Shown here piece after piece: positions 1 to 7,207 of a DNA stretch of 35,615 nucleotides. The stretch covers positions 1-35,615 of the forward strand of contig JAGCNV010000064.1 of the NCBI GenBank assembly GCA_017645765.1. The letters run 5' to 3'. This stretch comes from a bacterium. GTDB lineage: Bacteria > UBP6 > UBA1177. The notes under the pieces are model-generated. The model saw nothing but the letters and a program-made list of their open reading frames with translations. It was not told the DNA's origin and ran no database searches. A program made the translations under genes and the position numbers. How positions within the stretch are numbered: the first letter of the stretch is position 1; each line of letters starts with the position of its first letter.

Positions 1-16
1 AAACAAACAAACAAAC
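1..16. repeat. (AAAC)x4 simple repeat
   Basis: Four perfect tandem AAAC units lie at the extreme window edge, upstream of the lipoprotein gene that starts at 133. The rest of 17-120 is AT-rich and shows no gene. The array may continue outside the window, so its full length is unknown. Confidence 0.7.
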
Positions 17-132
17 CTCTTCTAGTTTAATACTACCAAAAAGCCTTGAGTTTTCAAGGAAATTATCAATAAAATTCAATAATTATAACAATTTTTGCAA
101 AAATATTCTGTCAACTTTTTAAGGAGGAAAAG

Positions 133-1447
133 ATGAAAAGATTTTTTGTTTGTTTTGCTGTTTTTGCAGCAATCTTTCTGATGGTTTCATGCGGCGACAT
201 CGGCGAAGTCAATGTCGGCGACATTAATGTAGGAACCGGAACAAAATGACAATGATGCTGATGCAACAACACCGGATAACGGTGATTCCGTATTTGACAA
301 TGATGCAGACACAGATTCTGGAGATTCAACGCCTGATGATGCTGATGCCGTATCAGAACAAACTGATGACGATGCCGACACTTCCGATACATCGGCTCCC
401 GATAATGACACGGACACGGATTCTGGAGATTCTGCACCTGATAATGATAACGACATTGATACGACGCCGGCCAATCCTTGCAATCCTAACCCATGCACGA
501 GTATTGCAGATTCAACTAAAGAATGCTCCGTTTTCGGCGGCACGACTTACAAATGCGAATGCAACTCCGGTTATTATTGGGACGGAAGTGTATGTGGAAC
601 TGCTCAGACACAAACTGCTACCTGCACAGGTTTAACATTGAATGCCGAATGGAACACTGTTTCTGAAATCATTCAGACATGGGATGAAAATTACGGTCAA
701 TGGGTTCCATCAAATGAAGGCAGTTACAATGAAACTGCAAGCACGAACCGATGCAGGTATAAATGCAAAGAAAACTATTTTTGGAATGATTTAGGATGTG
801 TAACTCCTTGTAATTCTGATTCATGCAGCAGTGATCCGAACTTTATGTGTGTCGCAACAAACGTGACGGATTACACTTGTCTATGCAAAACCGGTTCCAC
901 TTGGAACGAATCTGAATCCATGTGCACTGTTGATCCTGCAAATCTTCCGGAATGCAGCCCGACAAGTGCAACACCGTGCTATGATTCTACAAGCCACCTC
1001 ACTTGGTCTAAAAAATCGGTTGACAATATGACCTATGATGTCGCGATGACTTATTGTTCAGGCAGCGAGATGCAGGGTTACGGCGGATTCAGCGACTGGA
1101 GATTGCCGAATATAGATGAGCTGAAAACACTTCTTGTATGGAACATGGCTGATTCCTGCAAAGTTTCAGAGAAAAACGACTGCCTTTCTGATAACGGTTG
1201 CTGGACTTGTAACACCTGCTCCTCATGCGGTAATTGCATTAATCCCCTTTCGTGCCAGTATTATAACGATGGCAGATTCAGCAAATTGGGAGATTCGGCT
1301 AATTGGGGTACTTGGGGAAGATTTTGGTCTTCATCTCTTACTACTACCCCAGACTTCGCATGGTACGTTGATTTTGGTGTCGGGAGCGTTTTGTACAACC
1401 AAATTGACAATAAATTTTATGTCCGCTGCGTCAGAAACGCCGATTAG
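133..1447 (+). pseudogene. DUF1566 (Lcl C-terminal) domain lipoprotein, frameshifted
   Basis: A surface lipoprotein gene split by a single-base shift. It begins with ATG at 133, five bases after AAGGAGG (121-127). Residues 1-20 are a lipoprotein signal peptide ending in lipobox LMVSC (lipidated C20). That frame stops at TGA 247-249. The +1 frame is open from about 242 to 1447 and has no start of its own except TTG 638. It encodes an Asp-rich linker with two copies of a DTDSGDS unit, an EGF-like Cys-rich stretch, a second Cys-rich segment, and a C-terminal DUF1566 domain (SDWRLPNIDELKTLL, then FWSSS and FYVRCVR). Removing one A from the AAAA run at 243-246 gives a continuous protein of about 437 aa. 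The break could be a real mutation, phase variation or an assembly error. Downstream it converges on the ORF6N gene with 9 bp between stops. Function is unknown; the domain is common in extracellular proteins. Confidence 0.75.
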
Positions 1448-1456
1448 CGCACAATT

Positions 1457-2476
1457 TCACAAAACAAGGACTTGATTTTTCAAGAGATTTTCAATTAGCG
1501 GCTCGTAAATTTCATTGTCCGCAGTAGTTGTGATTGAACAGACTCTGCTTCCTGCATCTTTTGACGACGCTCCGCAGTGATAAATAATTTCGTTTTCAGT
1601 GCCAAAATCAATGATGATATATCTGTCGTGAAAAATGCCGTTTGTCCGCTTGAAAGAAATTGCAACATTCGGATATTCCTTGCAAAAATCATCTAATTCC
1701 TTTTGATGCAGACCCTTTTTCAAGTTGTCGGTAAATATCGTAATTTTCACATTTTCAGGTGTTGATTTCAGCAGAACAAGCGTCTTTAAAGCGATATAAT
1801 TGTCAATCACGAAAATTGTCTTTTTCGCCTGTGAATAAATTTCCTGATACGCCAAGTCCGCTTCAACCGACTTTCCGTTGAGAAACAGAAAATCTTTTTT
1901 TATTTCAGTATTGCTGAAATTTTCGATAATTTGCTCCATTTCTGCTTTTGCAGCAATCATGTTTTCTTCAATTTTTGATATTTTGTGATCTATAACAAGA
2001 ATATTTTTAGTATTTTCAGCTATTTCTTTTGTGTTTTGCGAAGTTTGAACAGCAAGCTTTGCAACTTCGTCATACTCGATAAGATGTTCACGTTCAATGA
2101 TAAAATCTTTCATTCCTTTGAAAAGACGAATCAGTATCTTGCTTTGCTGTATAGCCAGATCACCTTTCAGTACCGTCATAAGCATATAAATTCCCTGTTC
2201 GGTAAAAGCATAAGGAAGATATTGCCTGCCACCTCTTGTCTCAGTTTTTGAGGTCGAAAATTTCGACCTCAAAAATGTATGTTCGAACTCATTAAGCCGA
2301 AACATAAAATCATTATCAAATTTTTCAATATTATTCTTAACTTGCTCGTTGAAACGTTTAGTGGAATAGCCATATATTTCAGCCAGATCAAAGTCGAGCA
2401 TCACTTGTACTCCGCGAATCGTATAGATTTTCGACCTCAAATCTGTTTCGCTGTGGATCACTATTTCATTTCCCAT
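1457..2476 (-). CDS. ORF6N-domain protein fused to a phospholipase D-like domain
   Basis: 339 aa. The N-terminal third is an ORF6N domain (KilA-N/Bro superfamily DNA-binding module of phage origin): IRGVQVMLDFDLAEIYG, FNEQVKNN, FDNDFMFRL, GGRQYLPYAFTEQG. The middle (about 130-200) is predicted helical or coiled coil. The C-terminal half resembles a single phospholipase D-like fold, with KKTIFVIDNYI and a degenerate HKD-like HDRYIIIDF; the usual Lys is Tyr, so catalysis is doubtful. I chose ATG at 2476 because TTTGAGG lies six bases upstream; a TTG at 2488 is inside that SD region. Related proteins are often host copies of phage regulators. Antirepressor or DNA-binding activity is inference. 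It sits alone on the reverse strand between a lipoprotein gene and thiH, and upstream sequence 2477-2600 is very AT-rich. Confidence 0.85.
   Translation of the reverse strand: MGNEIVIHSETDLRSKIYTIRGVQVMLDFDLAEIYGYSTKRFNEQVKNNIEKFDNDFMFRLNEFEHTFLRSKFSTSKTETRGGRQYLPYAFTEQGIYMLMTVLKGDLAIQQSKILIRLFKGMKDFIIEREHLIEYDEVAKLAVQTSQNTKEIAENTKNILVIDHKISKIEENMIAAKAEMEQIIENFSNTEIKKDFLFLNGKSVEADLAYQEIYSQAKKTIFVIDNYIALKTLVLLKSTPENVKITIFTDNLKKGLHQKELDDFCKEYPNVAISFKRTNGIFHDRYIIIDFGTENEIIYHCGASSKDAGSRVCSITTTADNEIYEPLIENLLKNQVLVL
2245..2275. repeat. Perfect 15-bp inverted repeat with 1-nt centre inside the ORF6N gene
   Basis: Arms 2245-2259 and 2261-2275 are exact reverse complements around A2260. The core TTTCGACCTCAAA recurs at 2429-2441, and a one-base-longer variant lies at 2476-2489 over the gene's own Shine-Dalgarno. 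On the mRNA the 3' arm could pair with its 5' arm, or with the SD region. Confidence 0.9.
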
Positions 2477-2614
2477 TTCGAACCTCAAAGAAATTTGTTG
2501 ATAAACATGATAAATATTTTAGTTCATAAATCAAATTTATTTATATTTAGTTTATAATTATTTCTAATATTGCGATGATAAAAAATTCCCTCTCGCATTT
2601 TTCCAAAAATTGAG

Positions 2615-2620
2615 TATAAT
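2615..2620 (+). promoter_or_regulatory. Candidate -10 (TATAAT) for thiH
   Basis: A perfect TATAAT lies 64 bases before thiH, in an otherwise geneless 208-bp gap. No good -35 hexamer is seen 16-18 bases upstream. No TPP riboswitch-like motif is visible in 2477-2684. Confidence 0.4.
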
Positions 2621-2684
2621 ATACCGGTTTTTGCTTTTTACGGCTGTTTTTGCCGTGATTTGCTGAAATAAGGAGAAATAAAAA

Positions 2685-3938
2685 ATGGATAACAACTATT
2701 TTGTAGATTCTGCGAAACTTTCAAAAGAGGCTCTTGCTAAAAAGCATGAGCTTGAGACAAATCCGGCAACACGTGCCGATATAATGGAATATCTTCCGGG
2801 AATGGAAAAGATAGATTCCGACATTTCCGCGAAAGTTCTTGCCGAAGTCGATTCTTACGACCCCGATTCATACACGGCGGCAGATGTAAGACGCGCCCTT
2901 GACCACACAAACCGGACGGTTGAGGACTTGAAGGCTCTTCTTTCGCCTGCGGCTGACAGATTTCTTGACGAGGCGGCTCATCTTGCATCAATAGAAACGC
3001 AGAACCACTTCGGCAACACGGTTTACTTTTTCACGCCGCTATATATCGCGAATTACTGCGAAAATTACTGCGTTTACTGCGGTTTCAACTGCTACAACGA
3101 CATCCGCCGCATGAAACTCGACATGGAGCAGATAGAGCACGAAATGAAGATAATTTCTGAAAGCGGAATGGAGGAAGTGCTCATTCTGACAGGCGAAAGC
3201 CGCTCTCAAAGCAGCGTCGAATACATCGGAGAAGCTTGCAAATTAGCAAGAAAATACTTCAGAATGGTTGGAGTTGAGGTTTATCCGCTCAATGTCGATG
3301 AATACAAGTATCTCCACGAATGCGGAGTTGATTACGTCACCGTTTTCCAGGAAACTTACGACAAAGTCCGCTTCGAAAAACTTCATCTGCGCGGCCACAA
3401 AAGGGTATGGCCTTACCGCTTTGATTCGCAGGAACGCGCACTTATGGGCGGAATGAGAGGTGTCGCTTTTGCCGCACTTTTAGGGCTTTCCGATTTCAGG
3501 CATGACGCGCTTGCCACAGCACTTCACGCATATTTCATCCAGAGAAAATATCCGCAGGCCGAGATTTCGCTTTCATGCCCTCGTCTGAGACCGATAATCA
3601 ACAACGAAAAGATAAATCCTCTCGATGTCCACGAGAGACAGCTATGTCAGATTTTGTGCGCATACCGCCTTTTCCTGCCGTTTGCCGGAATCACGGTTTC
3701 ATCGCGTGAAAGCAAGACTTTCAGAAACGGCATCGTGAAAATTGCGGCTACCAAAATTTCGGCCGGAGTTTCGACCGGTATCGGCGACCACGAAAGCAAA
3801 TATACCGGAAAAAGTGCTGAAACCGCCGAAGGCGACGAACAGTTCGAGATCAACGACAGCCGCAGCCTCGAAAAAATGTACGAAGACATGTCGGAAGAGG
3901 GAATGCAGCCGGTACTCAACGATTATATTTATCTGTGA
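2685..3938 (+). CDS. thiH: 2-iminoacetate synthase ThiH (radical SAM tyrosine lyase)
   Basis: 417 aa. Cleaves tyrosine to dehydroglycine (2-iminoacetate) and p-cresol, supplying the glycine-derived part of the thiamine thiazole ring in anaerobes. The radical SAM cluster motif CX3CX2C is at C125, C129 and C132 (YCENYCVYCGF). The biotin/thiamine-synthesis-associated domain follows, and the C-terminus carries the ThiH-like ending with EGMQPVLNDY. It lacks the C-terminal Cys motif of HydG, which argues against hydrogenase maturation. ATG 2685 is preceded by AAGGAG. xseB follows after 23 bp; thiS and thiF lie 2.4 kb downstream beyond a reverse-strand ATPase. thiG is not in the window. Confidence 0.9.
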   Translation: MDNNYFVDSAKLSKEALAKKHELETNPATRADIMEYLPGMEKIDSDISAKVLAEVDSYDPDSYTAADVRRALDHTNRTVEDLKALLSPAADRFLDEAAHLASIETQNHFGNTVYFFTPLYIANYCENYCVYCGFNCYNDIRRMKLDMEQIEHEMKIISESGMEEVLILTGESRSQSSVEYIGEACKLARKYFRMVGVEVYPLNVDEYKYLHECGVDYVTVFQETYDKVRFEKLHLRGHKRVWPYRFDSQERALMGGMRGVAFAALLGLSDFRHDALATALHAYFIQRKYPQAEISLSCPRLRPIINNEKINPLDVHERQLCQILCAYRLFLPFAGITVSSRESKTFRNGIVKIAATKISAGVSTGIGDHESKYTGKSAETAEGDEQFEINDSRSLEKMYEDMSEEGMQPVLNDYIYL

Positions 3939-3961
3939 AATAAGCGGATGCGGAGAGAAAG

Positions 3962-4195
3962 ATGGAAAAAGAGAATAATCTGGCATCGAAGATGAAAAGA
4001 CTTGAAGAAATTGTCGAAAAACTCAATGAAAATCCAGAGATAGAAGAAGCTGTCAAGCTTTACGAAGAAGGTGTCAAACTCTCTGTTTCGATAAAAACCT
4101 ATCTCGAAGACGCCCAGACAAAAATCAGAGTTCTCACCGAGGAAGGTGAAAAAACAGTAGATGCCGATAAACTTGGTAGGAAAGATTTCGAATGA
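3962..4195 (+). CDS. xseB: Exodeoxyribonuclease VII small subunit
   Basis: 77 aa, the usual family size. Small subunit of exonuclease VII, which together with XseA degrades single-stranded DNA to oligonucleotides in the cytoplasm. The signature LEEIVEKLNENPEIEEAVKLYEEG matches the conserved amphipathic two-helix core. ATG 3962 has GGAGAG upstream. The stop overlaps the next start as ATGA (4192-4195), so translation with pgeF is probably coupled. xseA is not in the window. Confidence 0.9.
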   Translation: MEKENNLASKMKRLEEIVEKLNENPEIEEAVKLYEEGVKLSVSIKTYLEDAQTKIRVLTEEGEKTVDADKLGRKDFE

Positions 4196-4797
4196 TATCC
4201 TACGGCTTCATAAAAGAGCGCGACGCAAAGGCTGAAATTGCACAGATCGAGGCTGAACTGAAGCTTGAGTTCGGTTTAAGCACGCTCTGGCGGCCTCATC
4301 AGATCCACAGTGATACGATTTTTGTTGACGGCGAGGGCGAGGGTGACGGCATAATCATCACAAAACCATCGATCGCCCTCATCAGAACAGCCGACTGCAT
4401 CCCTGTCCTCCTTTTTGACAGAACTGCAAATATCGCAGGAGTTTTCCACAGCGGCTGGCGCGGAACCGAGCAGAAAATCGTCTCAAAAGGGGCGAAAATG
4501 ATGGCTGAACTTGGCTGTAAAAATATTGAGGCTATTATTTTCCCTGGAATCGGGCTTTGCTGCTTCGAAATAGGCGAAGAACTTCGCGAAAGATTTGAAA
4601 ATGCAGAGATTCCAATGAGTTATGTTGACGGAAAACTCCACGCCGATTTAAAAACAGCGATAAAAAACGAGCTTATAAAAACCGGGATCACGAAAATCAC
4701 CGATGATTCGCAGTGCACTTTCTGCGGAGAGGGTTACTTCTCATACCGGCGGGACAAAACCGAAAAACGGCACGCCACTTTTGCGGTCGTATCTTAA
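4192..4797 (+). CDS. pgeF: PgeF/YfiH family purine nucleoside phosphorylase-type protein (LACC1 family)
   Basis: 201 aa, somewhat short for the family (about 230-250). Conserved blocks are in order: HQIHS, RTADCIPVLLFD, HSGWRGT, PGIGLCCFEIG and CTFCGEGYFSYRRD. The His/Cys residues of these blocks form the metal site. E. coli YfiH (PgeF) is described as a peptidoglycan-editing factor, and other members as purine nucleoside phosphorylases or adenosine deaminases; which activity applies here cannot be told. Translationally coupled to xseB by a 4-bp overlap. The N-terminus is shortened relative to homologues. Converges with the DUF4143 ATPase, with 41 bp between stops and no clear terminator hairpin. 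Confidence 0.88.
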   Translation: MISYGFIKERDAKAEIAQIEAELKLEFGLSTLWRPHQIHSDTIFVDGEGEGDGIIITKPSIALIRTADCIPVLLFDRTANIAGVFHSGWRGTEQKIVSKGAKMMAELGCKNIEAIIFPGIGLCCFEIGEELRERFENAEIPMSYVDGKLHADLKTAIKNELIKTGITKITDDSQCTFCGEGYFSYRRDKTEKRHATFAVVS

Positions 4798-4838
4798 AAA
4801 TACGCTCAACTTTTGCTATATGGTTAATCTTTCAAAAC

Positions 4839-6188
4839 TTAAAGCAGCGGAGTCATGTAAAGCGGAAGGTATAAAACGCCGTCCTTTTCCTGCAGGTCCG
4901 ATGTGTGAATGACACAAGGATGAGATATCTGCTCCCCATATTTACGGGAGAATTTTTCAAGGGATGAAGTAGTGTATTTTGTGGTTGATTTCACTTCTAT
5001 CGGCGATATATTGTGCATGTTTGTGATATCTGGCTTTTGTATGAGAAAATCTATCTCTATCCGCTCTGAAGATTCTGTTTTGGAGTATGAAGAGTAGAAG
5101 TATAGTTTATGCCCCGATGCACACAGCATTTGAGCGACAATATTTTCAACCAGCATTCCTTTGTTGATCTCCAGTTTGTCAAGCAGCAGTCTGCTGTATA
5201 GTTTTTCAGCAGCGATGATTTTTTCGTCAAAAGTGTGGGAAATAAGCAGACCCGTGTCAGCCATGTAGCATTTGAGTGCGAGTTTGTCCATTCTCATTTT
5301 CAGCCCTGCAGTCGGTTCTGTGGCTGCATAGCAGATGTTGACGATTTTAGCATCAGAAAGCCAGAAAAACGAGCTTTCATAGTTGCGGTATCTGGCTGTT
5401 TCGGATATGTCGGCAAGTTTGAAACGTTTTTCGTGACGCTGCAACTCAGCCGGAATCAAGTCGAAAATACTTTTAACCTTGCTTTCGTAGCCTACAGCAT
5501 ATTTTTCAATATCGGCACGGTAGAGGGCAAGAATATCGCGTTTTACGATGTCGGTTTCTTCAAAATTCCTTGTTTCGGTAAATGCAAGCACAGCCTGCGG
5601 CATACCTCCGACGATCATATACTGCCGGAAAAAATCCATTGTTTTGCGGTGCACAGGTCCGAGCGGCGTTTTGTGTTCAAAACAGTATTTTATGAACGGC
5701 ATAGTCGTTTTGTCTCCCAAAGCCCAGAGAAACTCCTCGAAATCCATGGGATACATCGGGATTCTGTGCTCTTCCGAAGGAATGACAATGTCTTTTACAT
5801 TCCGGTTTATGCTGACAAGCGACCCTGTTTCCAGATAATCGTATCTCCTGTCTGCAACGAGATATTTTATCGCTGCTCTGGCCCGCGGGTAAAGCTGCAC
5901 CTCATCAAAAATAATGATTGAATCCCGTTCATATAGTTTGACCCCGAAATAAGCGGAAATCTGCATGAAAAACATATCAAGATTCTGGAGATAATTGTCA
6001 AAAATCTCAAAAAGACGTTTGTCTGCGTGGTTGAAATCCACAAGAATATAAGATTTATATTCGTTTTTGGCGAACTCTTCGGCGATGTAGCTTTTGCCGA
6101 TACGCCTTGCTCCGTCAATCATTACCGCAGTTTTTCCCTGCCGCTCTTGTTTCCAGCTAACCAATTCATTGTAAATTTTACGTTTCAT
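4839..6188 (-). CDS. AAA ATPase with DUF4143 (restriction-endonuclease-like C-terminus)
   Basis: 449 aa. Walker A GARRIGKS near the N-terminus, Walker B SIIIFDEVQL, then a helical middle and a C-terminal DUF4143 region with a PD-(D/E)XK-like pattern, EIDFLI followed by SPIEVKS. ATG 6188 is chosen because GAGG lies seven bases upstream; GTG 6191 and TTG 6194 are further in-frame alternatives. These ATPases are widespread in anaerobes and archaea, usually as solitary, patchily distributed genes of unknown role. The gene lies in reverse orientation between pgeF and thiS, splitting the thiamine genes, which suggests insertion. A 21-bp direct repeat pair lies just upstream (6199-6252). Confidence 0.88.
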   Translation of the reverse strand: MKRKIYNELVSWKQERQGKTAVMIDGARRIGKSYIAEEFAKNEYKSYILVDFNHADKRLFEIFDNYLQNLDMFFMQISAYFGVKLYERDSIIIFDEVQLYPRARAAIKYLVADRRYDYLETGSLVSINRNVKDIVIPSEEHRIPMYPMDFEEFLWALGDKTTMPFIKYCFEHKTPLGPVHRKTMDFFRQYMIVGGMPQAVLAFTETRNFEETDIVKRDILALYRADIEKYAVGYESKVKSIFDLIPAELQRHEKRFKLADISETARYRNYESSFFWLSDAKIVNICYAATEPTAGLKMRMDKLALKCYMADTGLLISHTFDEKIIAAEKLYSRLLLDKLEINKGMLVENIVAQMLCASGHKLYFYSSYSKTESSERIEIDFLIQKPDITNMHNISPIEVKSTTKYTTSSLEKFSRKYGEQISHPCVIHTSDLQEKDGVLYLPLYMTPLL

Positions 6189-6198
6189 CACCAATCCT

Positions 6199-6252
6199 CA
6201 CGATTCCAAACGATTTTTGTTTGTCTAATCGCACGATTCCAAACGATTTTTG
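6199..6252. repeat. Two perfect 21-bp direct repeats (CGATT array) upstream of the DUF4143 ATPase
   Basis: Identical 21-mers at 6199-6219 and 6232-6252 start 33 bp apart. Each holds two CGATT elements 10 bp apart (6201, 6211, 6234, 6244). This helical phasing fits a multi-site operator. The copy nearer the ATPase abuts its GAGG ribosome-binding site. Confidence 0.85.
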
Positions 6253-6312
6253 CTGAAAATATCGAAAATGTCAATATCAAAATGATAAATTTTATCCCGC
6301 AAGAGAAATATA

Positions 6313-6341
6313 TTGCCAAATCCTAAAAAATAAGTTATAAA
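6313..6341 (+). promoter_or_regulatory. Sigma-70-type promoter for thiSF
   Basis: -35 TTGCCA (6313-6318), a 17-nt spacer, and -10 TATAAA (6336-6341). The expected transcript start near 6348 rules out the upstream TTG 6347 as thiS start and supports ATG 6374. The 5' leader is about 25 nt, too short for a TPP riboswitch. Confidence 0.75.
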
Positions 6342-6373
6342 ACCGCGTGTTGGTTTTTTTACAGAGGTGTTTT

Positions 6374-6568
6374 ATGGTCAAACTGAACGGTCAGACTGCC
6401 GACATCGCGGGAAAAAGCATTGCCGAAATCGTTGAAGAAGGCGGTTACAATCCTGCGAGAGTTGCGGTGGAACTCAACGGGGCGATAGTTCCGAAGGCAA
6501 AATACGCCGAAACTGTCGTCAAGGAAAACGACACGCTTGAAGTCGTAAGTTTCGTGGGAGGCGGTTAG
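6374..6568 (+). CDS. thiS: Sulfur carrier protein ThiS
   Basis: 64 aa, typical length. Ubiquitin-like beta-grasp sulfur carrier for thiamine thiazole synthesis; its C-terminal Gly-Gly is adenylated by ThiF and becomes a thiocarboxylate. Here the protein ends VSFVGGG. Conserved features include VAVELNGAIVPK and the DTLEVV strand before the tail. ATG 6374 has AGAGGTG upstream and lies after the promoter at 6313-6341. The thiS stop TAG (6566-6568) directly abuts the thiF ATG. Confidence 0.92.
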   Translation: MVKLNGQTADIAGKSIAEIVEEGGYNPARVAVELNGAIVPKAKYAETVVKENDTLEVVSFVGGG

Positions 6569-7204
6569 ATGATCCCCTCGAAAGAAGAGTTTTTCAACGC
6601 TCTTGCGGCAAAACACGGCACGGAACTTCAGAAAAAATTCGCGGCTGCTTCAGTTGCTGTCTGCGGTGCGGGCGGGCTCGGCTCGAATATCGCGATCGCT
6701 CTGGCGAGAGCGGGGGTGGGACGGCTTAAAATTATCGACTTTGACAAAATTGAAATCACCAATCTGAACCGTCAGCAGTATTTTGCGGACCAGATCGGTT
6801 TGTTTAAGGCGCTGGCTTTGAAAGAAAATCTCTCAAAAATCGCCCCTTACTGCGAAGTTACGGCTGAAGTTGCGAAAATTACTGAGGAAAATACGACATC
6901 ACTTCTCAAAGATTTTCCGATAGTCTGCGAAGCTTTCGACAAAGCCGAAGCAAAGGCGATGCTTGTGAACGCGGTTCTTGAAAATATGCCTGAAACTTAT
7001 CTTGTTTCGGGTTCGGGAATGGCAAGCCTCAACTCAGCCAATCTCATAAAAACGAGAAAAATTACCGATAAATTCTATCTCTGCGGCGATCTCACGAACG
7101 ATGTCGATGCCGGAAACGGCCTTTTCGGAGCGAGAGTCCTTGTCTGCGCGGCGCATCAGGCGCATGCTATTCTGCGGATTATTGCCGGTAAATTTGAGTG
7201 CTGA
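6569..7204 (+). CDS. thiF: ThiF family sulfur-carrier adenylyltransferase (short form)
   Basis: 211 aa, the short E1-like subfamily of ThiF. Adenylates the ThiS C-terminus at the expense of ATP. Nucleotide-binding GAGGLGSN at about residues 34-41, followed by the acidic KIIDFDKIEITNLNRQ block and the DVDAGNGLFGARV segment near the C-terminus. It lacks the longer C-terminal region of E. coli-type ThiF. Its start is flush with the thiS stop, so the two are co-translated. It converges on the YgiQ-like gene with 3 bp between stops. The last residue is Cys. Confidence 0.9.
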   Translation: MIPSKEEFFNALAAKHGTELQKKFAAASVAVCGAGGLGSNIAIALARAGVGRLKIIDFDKIEITNLNRQQYFADQIGLFKALALKENLSKIAPYCEVTAEVAKITEENTTSLLKDFPIVCEAFDKAEAKAMLVNAVLENMPETYLVSGSGMASLNSANLIKTRKITDKFYLCGDLTNDVDAGNGLFGARVLVCAAHQAHAILRIIAGKFEC

Positions 7205-7207
7205 AAA

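Noticed and set aside
187-543. Reverse-strand Ser-rich ORF opposite the lipoprotein linker
   Set aside because: It is the antisense of the Asp-rich linker; no SD and no domain.
2477-2684. TPP riboswitch before thiH or thiS
   Set aside because: No CTGAGA or related conserved TPP-aptamer elements in either leader, and the thiS leader is only about 25 nt.
2685-3938. HydG ([FeFe]-hydrogenase maturase) as identity for the radical SAM protein
   Set aside because: The C-terminal Cys motif of HydG is missing, the ending is ThiH-like, and thiS and thiF are close.
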